NCBI GenBank assembly: GCA_964614535.1
Contig: CAZTOZ010000048.1
Span: 1-64,000 of the forward strand
Reading direction: 5' to 3'
DNA length: 64,000 nucleotides
Source: JALSHZ01 sp964614535
GTDB taxonomy: Bacteria; Pseudomonadota; Gammaproteobacteria; UWMA-0217
How positions within the stretch are numbered: the stretch's first letter is position 1; every line of letters begins with the position of its first letter. A model generated the notes under the pieces. That model saw only the letters and a program-made list of their open reading frames with translations, searched no databases and was not told where the DNA came from. Position numbers and translations under genes: made by a program. Shown here one piece after another: positions 59,591 to 64,000 of this stretch.

Positions 59591-60394
59591 CTATCGGGCG
59601 AGGAGGATTTCAAGGACCAGTTTGCTGCCGAAATAGCCGAGGGTGAGCAGCGAGAACCCCACCAGCGTCAGCCGGACCGCGGTTCTGCCGCGCCATCCGG
59701 CCACCGTGCGGCCCAGCAACAGGGTGCCGAAGATGATCCAGGCGAAGATCGACAGCAGGGTCTTGTGCGCCAGTCGCTGGGCCAGCAGATCGTCCACGAA
59801 CAGCCAGCCGGTGATCAGCGACAGCGTCAGCAGGATGAAGCCGACCCAGATCAGCTGGAACAGAAAACTCTCCATGAAATGGAGCGAGGGCAGGTGGCGC
59901 ACCCAGCCGCTCAGCCTGTGGTTGTGCAGGCGGTGGTCCTGGTATGCGAGCACGATCGCCTGTACCGCCGCCAGGGTGAACAGCGCCAGCGCCAGCAGCG
60001 ACCCGAAGACGTGCCACTCCAGGCCCGGTTCGGCCTGGACGATCTGGGTGTGCAGCTCGGGATGGTAGGTGCCCGCCGTGATCAGCAGCGCGCCGACGCC
60101 GAGCGTTGGAATGCCGATGATCTCCATCGGGCAGCGCATCGAGGTGATGAACAGCAGCAGGCTCACCAGCCAGACGACGGTGGAGATGGCGTTGTGCAGG
60201 CTCAGGTCCAAGCCGACCGGTGACAGTAGCGACTGGCCCAGGGCGATGGCGTGGAAGAACAGTGCCGCGGCCCAGGTTGCGCCAAAGCTCGCCGCCAGCC
60301 GTCGGGACGCCTTGCCGCGCCGGATGTAGCGGTAGATCAGCAGCGCCGTGAGCAGATAGAGCGCCGCTGCGATGAGGGTAGCGAAATTCGCCAT
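59591..60394 (-). CDS. ypjD: YpjD-like CcsA/CcmC-family membrane protein
   Basis: A 267-residue protein with eight hydrophobic segments. It belongs to the cytochrome c assembly-type family (CcsA/CcmC), with histidines near membrane ends ('LFFHAIALGQS', 'LEWHVFGSLLALALF', 'RLAHKTLLSIFAWIIFG'). Function in bacteria is uncertain; E. coli YpjD has been linked to the CorB-like transporter. It is divergent from ffh, as is usual, across 161 bases. Confidence 0.9.
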   Translation of the reverse strand: MANFATLIAAALYLLTALLIYRYIRRGKASRRLAASFGATWAAALFFHAIALGQSLLSPVGLDLSLHNAISTVVWLVSLLLFITSMRCPMEIIGIPTLGVGALLITAGTYHPELHTQIVQAEPGLEWHVFGSLLALALFTLAAVQAIVLAYQDHRLHNHRLSGWVRHLPSLHFMESFLFQLIWVGFILLTLSLITGWLFVDDLLAQRLAHKTLLSIFAWIIFGTLLLGRTVAGWRGRTAVRLTLVGFSLLTLGYFGSKLVLEILLAR

Positions 60395-60449
60395 TTGGAG
60401 CCTGTGAACAAGTGGACGACGGGCCTGCTCGTGGAGCGGGGCGGTTTCC

Positions 60450-60458
60450 TGATACTAT
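60450..60458 (+). promoter_or_regulatory. Extended -10 candidate upstream of ffh
   Basis: TGA-TACTAT (TGn plus a -10-like hexamer) lies about 98 bases before the ffh ATG. The -35 is not clear. It falls within the divergent ypjD-ffh gap. Confidence 0.35.
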
Positions 60459-60555
60459 TTGCGCTCGATTCTATCGCAATTCGTCACCGGGCGGAGGAAA
60501 CGGTCTCCGATCTGCGTTTTTCCGCCGACGACCGATCCAACCCGCAGGAGTTTCC

Positions 60556-61944
60556 ATGTTCGACAGTCTCAGTGAACGCCTCACGTCCACGGTCAAGAAG
60601 CTGCGCGGTCAGGCGCGGCTGACCGAAGAGAATATCCAGGATGCCCTGCGCGAGGTGCGCATGGCGTTGCTGGAGGCGGATGTGGCGTTGCCGGTGGTCA
60701 AGGCGTTCATCGGTCGCGTCAAGGAGCGCGCCATCGGTCAGGAGGTGCTCACCAGCCTGACCCCGGGCCAGGCCTTCATCAAGATCGTCAACGACGAGCT
60801 GGTGGCGTTGATGGGCGAGGCCAACGAGGGGCTCAATCTGGCCGCGCAGCCGCCGGCCGTCGTCCTCGTCGCCGGCCTGCAGGGCGCGGGCAAGACCACC
60901 AGCATCGGCAAGCTGTCGCGCTGGCTGCAGCAGAAGGCGGGCAAGTCGGTGATGGTGGTCAGCACCGACGTCTACCGCCCGGCCGCCATCGATCAGTTGC
61001 AGACGCTGGCCAGTGAGGTGGGGGCGACGTTCTTTCCGTCGTCGGTCGATGACGATCCGGTACGGATCGCCCAGGCAGCGGTCAAGGAGGCGCGCAAGCA
61101 GCTCAAGGACGTGGTGCTGGTCGATACCGCCGGCCGGCTCCATATCGACGAGACGATGATGGACGAGATCCAGCGCATCCACCGCGCCATCGATCCGGTG
61201 GAGACCCTGTTCGTGGTCGACAGCATGACCGGTCAGGATGCCGCCAATACCGCCAAGGCCTTCGGCGACGCGCTGCCGTTGACCGGCGTGATTCTCACCA
61301 AGGCCGACGGCGACGCTCGTGGTGGCGCCGCGCTGTCGGTGCGGCAGATCACCGGCAAGCCGATCAAGTTTCTGGGTACCGGTGAGAAGACCACGGCGTT
61401 GGAGCCGTTCCATCCCGACCGGGTCGCGTCGAGAATCCTCGGCATGGGTGACATCGTCAGCCTGGTCGAAGAGGCCCAGGAGAAGGTCGATCATGCCAAG
61501 GCGGCGAAACTGGCACGCAAGATCAAACGCGGCAAGACCTTCGACATGAACGATCTGCGCGACCAGTTGCTGCAGATGCAGAAGATGGGTGGCCTGTCGG
61601 GCCTGATGGACAAGCTGCCTGGCATGTCGCAGATCCCCGATGCGGTGAAGAACCAGGTCGACGACAGACAGTTCGACCGGATGATCGCCATCATCAACTC
61701 GATGACGCCGCAGGAGCGCCGCCATCCCGACATCATCAAGGGGTCGCGCAAGCGCCGCATCGCCAACGGCTCCGGCACCCAGATCCAGGAGGTCAACCGG
61801 CTGATGAAACAGCATCTGCAGATGCGCAAGGCGATGAAGAAGTTCGGCAAGGGCGGCAACATCAAGAACATGATGCGGGCGATGAAAGGGCGGCTGCCGC
61901 CGGGCATGGGTGGTGGCGGAATGGGCGGCGGCATGCCGTTCTGA
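60556..61944 (+). CDS. ffh: Signal recognition particle GTPase
   Basis: A 462-residue protein that binds 4.5S RNA and signal peptides of inner-membrane proteins. N domain helices at 1-85, G domain with the P-loop 'AGLQGAGKTTSIGKLS', 'DTAGRLHID', 'TKADGDARGGAALS' and 'GTGEKTTALEPFHPDR'; M domain with 'MGGLSGLMDKLPGM', 'RRIANGSGTQIQEVNRLMKQ' for RNA binding, and a Gly/Met tail. The ATG at 60556 has GCAGGAG six bases upstream. It precedes rpsP by 111 bases. Confidence 0.97.
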   Translation: MFDSLSERLTSTVKKLRGQARLTEENIQDALREVRMALLEADVALPVVKAFIGRVKERAIGQEVLTSLTPGQAFIKIVNDELVALMGEANEGLNLAAQPPAVVLVAGLQGAGKTTSIGKLSRWLQQKAGKSVMVVSTDVYRPAAIDQLQTLASEVGATFFPSSVDDDPVRIAQAAVKEARKQLKDVVLVDTAGRLHIDETMMDEIQRIHRAIDPVETLFVVDSMTGQDAANTAKAFGDALPLTGVILTKADGDARGGAALSVRQITGKPIKFLGTGEKTTALEPFHPDRVASRILGMGDIVSLVEEAQEKVDHAKAAKLARKIKRGKTFDMNDLRDQLLQMQKMGGLSGLMDKLPGMSQIPDAVKNQVDDRQFDRMIAIINSMTPQERRHPDIIKGSRKRRIANGSGTQIQEVNRLMKQHLQMRKAMKKFGKGGNIKNMMRAMKGRLPPGMGGGGMGGGMPF

Positions 61945-62055
61945 TCCGCCCTCCGGTTGTTGAATCGACAGGAGGAGTCACGTAGAATCGCGCGTCTCTT
62001 CGAGCCGGGGTCACGACGATCCCGTGTCACCAACAGATTTCAGGTTGATCAAACT

Positions 62056-62328
62056 ATGGTCGTTATTCGTTTGGCAAGGGGTGGTGCAAAGCGTCATCCG
62101 TTTTATCACATCGTCGTTACCGACTCCCGCAAACGTCGTGATAGCGGCTATATCGAGCGTCTGGGGTATTTCAACCCGATGGCGCGCGGTCAGGAGGTGC
62201 GTCTGCATCTGGACAAGGAGCGCGTCGAATACTGGCTGAGCAAAGGCGCGCAGATGAGCGACCGCGCCAAGTCGTTGTGGAAGCAGGCGAAAAAGGCCGC
62301 GACCGCCACCGAAGAGGCGGCTGCCTGA
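62056..62328 (+). CDS. rpsP: 30S ribosomal protein S16
   Basis: A 90-residue ribosomal protein with the family start 'MVVIRLARGGAKRHPFYHIV' and 'RDSGYIERLGYFNPMA'. The tail is Ala/Lys-rich. The ATG at 62056 is supported by the conserved N-terminus; upstream extension of the frame is not coding. First gene of the rpsP-rimM-trmD-rplS operon. Confidence 0.98.
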   Translation: MVVIRLARGGAKRHPFYHIVVTDSRKRRDSGYIERLGYFNPMARGQEVRLHLDKERVEYWLSKGAQMSDRAKSLWKQAKKAATATEEAAA

Positions 62329-62339
62329 GCCAGCGGCAG

Positions 62340-62867
62340 ATGTCCGGACGGGCCGATGGCAGCCCCATCGTCATTGGCAAGCTGATCGGTGCCCATGGTG
62401 TCAGGGGGTGGTTGAAGGTCTATTCGTGGACCCAGCCGAGAGAGAACATCCTCGGTTACGATCCCTGGCTCATCCGGCGGGAAGGAGAGTGGCGCAGCGT
62501 CCGGCTGCTGGACGGGCGCCGGCAGGGCAAGAGTATCGTCGCCCGCCTCGACGGGATCGACGACCGGGATCAGGCGTTGGCGCTGCGGGATGCGGAAATC
62601 GCCATCCATCGTGACCAGCTCCGGGCCCTGGAGGACGGGGAGTACTACTGGTCGGACCTCATTGGCATGGAGGTCCGAAACCTCGCCGGCGAGCGGCTGG
62701 GCGAGGTGGTCAATCTGATGGAGACCGGTGTCGACGACGTGCTGGTCGTGCGCGGCGAGATCGAGCGGCTGGTGCCATTCGTGCAGCCGCAGATCGTCAA
62801 GTCGGTCGATCTGGCGGCGGGGGAGATCGTCGTCGACTGGGAGTTGGACTATCTTGAAGGGGAGTAG
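62340..62867 (+). CDS. rimM: Ribosome maturation factor RimM
   Basis: A 175-residue 30S maturation factor. The N-terminal barrel begins 'IVIGKLIGAHGVRGWLKVYS' and the PRC-barrel-like end contains 'EYYWSDLIGMEVRNLAGERL', 'GVDDVLVVRG' and 'LVPFVQPQIVKSVDLAAGEI'. The ATG at 62340 lies 11 bases after rpsP. Its stop overlaps the predicted trmD start. Confidence 0.96.
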   Translation: MSGRADGSPIVIGKLIGAHGVRGWLKVYSWTQPRENILGYDPWLIRREGEWRSVRLLDGRRQGKSIVARLDGIDDRDQALALRDAEIAIHRDQLRALEDGEYYWSDLIGMEVRNLAGERLGEVVNLMETGVDDVLVVRGEIERLVPFVQPQIVKSVDLAAGEIVVDWELDYLEGE

Positions 62868-63627
62868 CCCGCGTTTCGACGTGATCACGCTGTTCCCCGA
62901 GTTGGTGCGGCAGGTGGCCGCCTGTGGCGTCACCGGCAAGGCCCACGAGCGGGGATTGTTCGAATTGAAGACGTGGAATCCCCGTGATTTCACGTCGGAC
63001 GTGCATCGCACAGTCGACGACCGGCCCTATGGCGGCGGCCCCGGCATGGTGATGCTCTACCAGCCGCTGGCCGATGCCTTGGCTGCCGCGCGGCGCGATA
63101 CGGCCGGGGAGGCGAGGGTGATCTACCTCTCGCCACGGGGCAGGCGGCTGGATCAGGCCACCGTCAACACACTGGCGACGGTACCCCGGCTGGTGCTGGT
63201 CGCCGGCAGGTATGAAGGCATCGACGAGCGTTTCATCGAAGCGCATGTCGATGAAGAGATTTCGGTCGGAGACTATGTGCTCAGCGGTGGGGAGCTGCCG
63301 GCGATGCTGCTGATCGATGCCATCGTGCGCCAGCTGCCGGGAGCGCTTGGGCATGCCGGGTCGGCACAGCAGGACTCGTTCATGGATGGCCTGCTGGACT
63401 GCCCCCACTACTCTCGGCCGGAGGTGGTCGATGGGCGCGCGGTGCCGGAGGTGCTGCGCAGCGGGCACCATGAACGCATTGCCCGATGGCGCCGCGAACG
63501 GGCGCTCGAAACGACGCTGGAGCGGCGTCCCGAACTTTTGGACCATGCTGCGCTGAGCGAGGAAGACCGGCGCATCATCGCCAGATTGAAAACAGGTTCC
63601 CGGGGATCGAATTCGGAGTCCGGGTAG
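62854..63627 (+). CDS. trmD: tRNA (guanine-N1)-methyltransferase
   Basis: Methylates G37 of tRNAs with S-adenosylmethionine. The knot-fold motifs are all present: 'RFDVITLFPELV', 'TVDDRPYGGGPGMVM', 'YLSPRGRRLDQ', 'LVAGRYEGIDERFI', 'EISVGDYVLSGGELPAMLLI' and 'LLDCPHYSRPEV'. The length of about 257 fits the family. The start is uncertain: a TTG at 62854 overlaps the rimM stop, while a GTG at 62881 would cut into the conserved N-terminus. Coupled translation from rimM could explain the absence of a ribosome site. Confidence 0.95.
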   Translation: MKGSSPRFDVITLFPELVRQVAACGVTGKAHERGLFELKTWNPRDFTSDVHRTVDDRPYGGGPGMVMLYQPLADALAAARRDTAGEARVIYLSPRGRRLDQATVNTLATVPRLVLVAGRYEGIDERFIEAHVDEEISVGDYVLSGGELPAMLLIDAIVRQLPGALGHAGSAQQDSFMDGLLDCPHYSRPEVVDGRAVPEVLRSGHHERIARWRRERALETTLERRPELLDHAALSEEDRRIIARLKTGSRGSNSESG

Positions 63628-63653
63628 ATATTGCAGATCAGGGTATTGGAAAA

Positions 63654-64000
63654 ATGAACATCATCGATCAACTGGAAGCGGAACAGCTCAAAACCGACGT
63701 CCCCGAGTTCGGCCCGGGGGATACCGTCGTCGTCGACGTCAAGGTGAAAGAGGGCGAGCGCGAGCGCTTGCAGGCCTTCGAGGGCGTCGTCATTGCCAAG
63801 CGCAATCGTGGCCTCAACTCCTCGTTCACCGTGCGCAAGATCTCCCACGGCGAGGGTGTCGAGCGGGTTTTCCAAACCCATAGCCCGATGGTCGCCGGCA
63901 TCAAGGTCAAGCGCCGTGGTGACGTGCGTCGCGCCAAGCTCTACTACCTGCGGGGCCGCACCGGCAAGGCAGCGCGGATCAGGGAAAAGCTCAGAAAGTA
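63654..64000 (+). CDS. rplS: 50S ribosomal protein L19, stop codon cut by the window end
   Basis: A 115-residue ribosomal protein (same length as in E. coli). It reads 'MNIIDQLEAEQLKTDVPEFG', then 'GDTVVVDVKVKEGERERLQA', 'FEGVVIAKRNRGLNSSFTVR' and ends 'TGKAARIREKLRK' followed by TA, so only the last base of its stop codon is missing. TTGGAAAA precedes the ATG. It ends the operon with rpsP, rimM and trmD. Confidence 0.97.
   Translation, partial: MNIIDQLEAEQLKTDVPEFGPGDTVVVDVKVKEGERERLQAFEGVVIAKRNRGLNSSFTVRKISHGEGVERVFQTHSPMVAGIKVKRRGDVRRAKLYYLRGRTGKAARIREKLRK

Overview
The window reads as chromosomal DNA of a GC-rich gammaproteobacterium, probably facultatively anaerobic. Evidence: the ffh / rpsP-rimM-trmD-rplS order with a divergent ypjD-type gene, a homodimeric-type aceE, PyrC and ArgE of the enteric type, and sodium-type pomAB genes. 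The species cannot be named from the sequence. No rRNA, tRNA, CRISPR array or intact insertion sequence was seen.

Layout. 1-1057: the tail of a gene, then about 1 kb of composite non-coding repeats. 1058-8188 (minus): a likely aldehyde oxidoreductase (tungsten AOR) operon of an AorABC-like four-cluster ferredoxin, AOR subunit and FAD subunit, followed by an FMN split-barrel protein, a MoaD/ThiS protein and an unknown 94-residue protein; pyrC and a permease lie downstream. An FNR/ANR-like box sits at class II spacing from a -10 element ahead of the ferredoxin gene. 8404-15888 (minus): six tightly overlapping genes: a NodU/CmcH carbamoyltransferase, a four-helix membrane protein, an exported caspase-fold protein, two FemAB/GNAT-like acyltransferases and a formyltransferase-like/GINT1-like fusion. 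This is the best candidate for an undescribed system. 16056-19307: a DUF523 gene, a decayed hydroxylamine-oxidoreductase-like cytochrome, and a PepSY / FMN-binding / porin operon. 19504-23667: a roadblock protein and an ODP-type metallo-beta-lactamase-fold protein facing two large proteins, one with a roadblock-like end.

23807-34144: argE, a patatin-like lipoprotein, two small genes, ilvD with an overlapping MASE1-like histidine kinase, a TRIC channel, sppA and gpmI. 34145-35187: one small ORF and an unexplained, compositionally odd 0.7 kb. 35188-41094: a TSP3-repeat/OmpA chimera with a 12-bp minisatellite, an orphan N-acetylglutaminylglutamine-type amidotransferase, grxD and rnt. 41095-46876: the pyruvate dehydrogenase operon aceE-aceF-lpd. 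46935-49761 (minus): pomA-pomB followed by two coupled PilZ genes. 50100-50417: an isolated small gene with its own terminator. 50675-56829: metH, a membrane protein, a rhodanese lipoprotein, a Tim44-like protein and a BolA protein. 56935-60394 (minus): radA, a CorB/CNNM protein and a YpjD protein. 60556-64000: ffh, rpsP, rimM, trmD and rplS, the last missing only the final base of its stop codon.

Functional links. Several neighbourhoods suggest life at changing redox potential: the AOR operon with its anaerobic-type box, the FMN/PepSY/porin electron-transfer set, the relic octaheme cytochrome and the ODP sensor-like protein. Most junctions inside the minus-strand operons are ATGA overlaps, so products of each cluster are probably made in fixed ratio.
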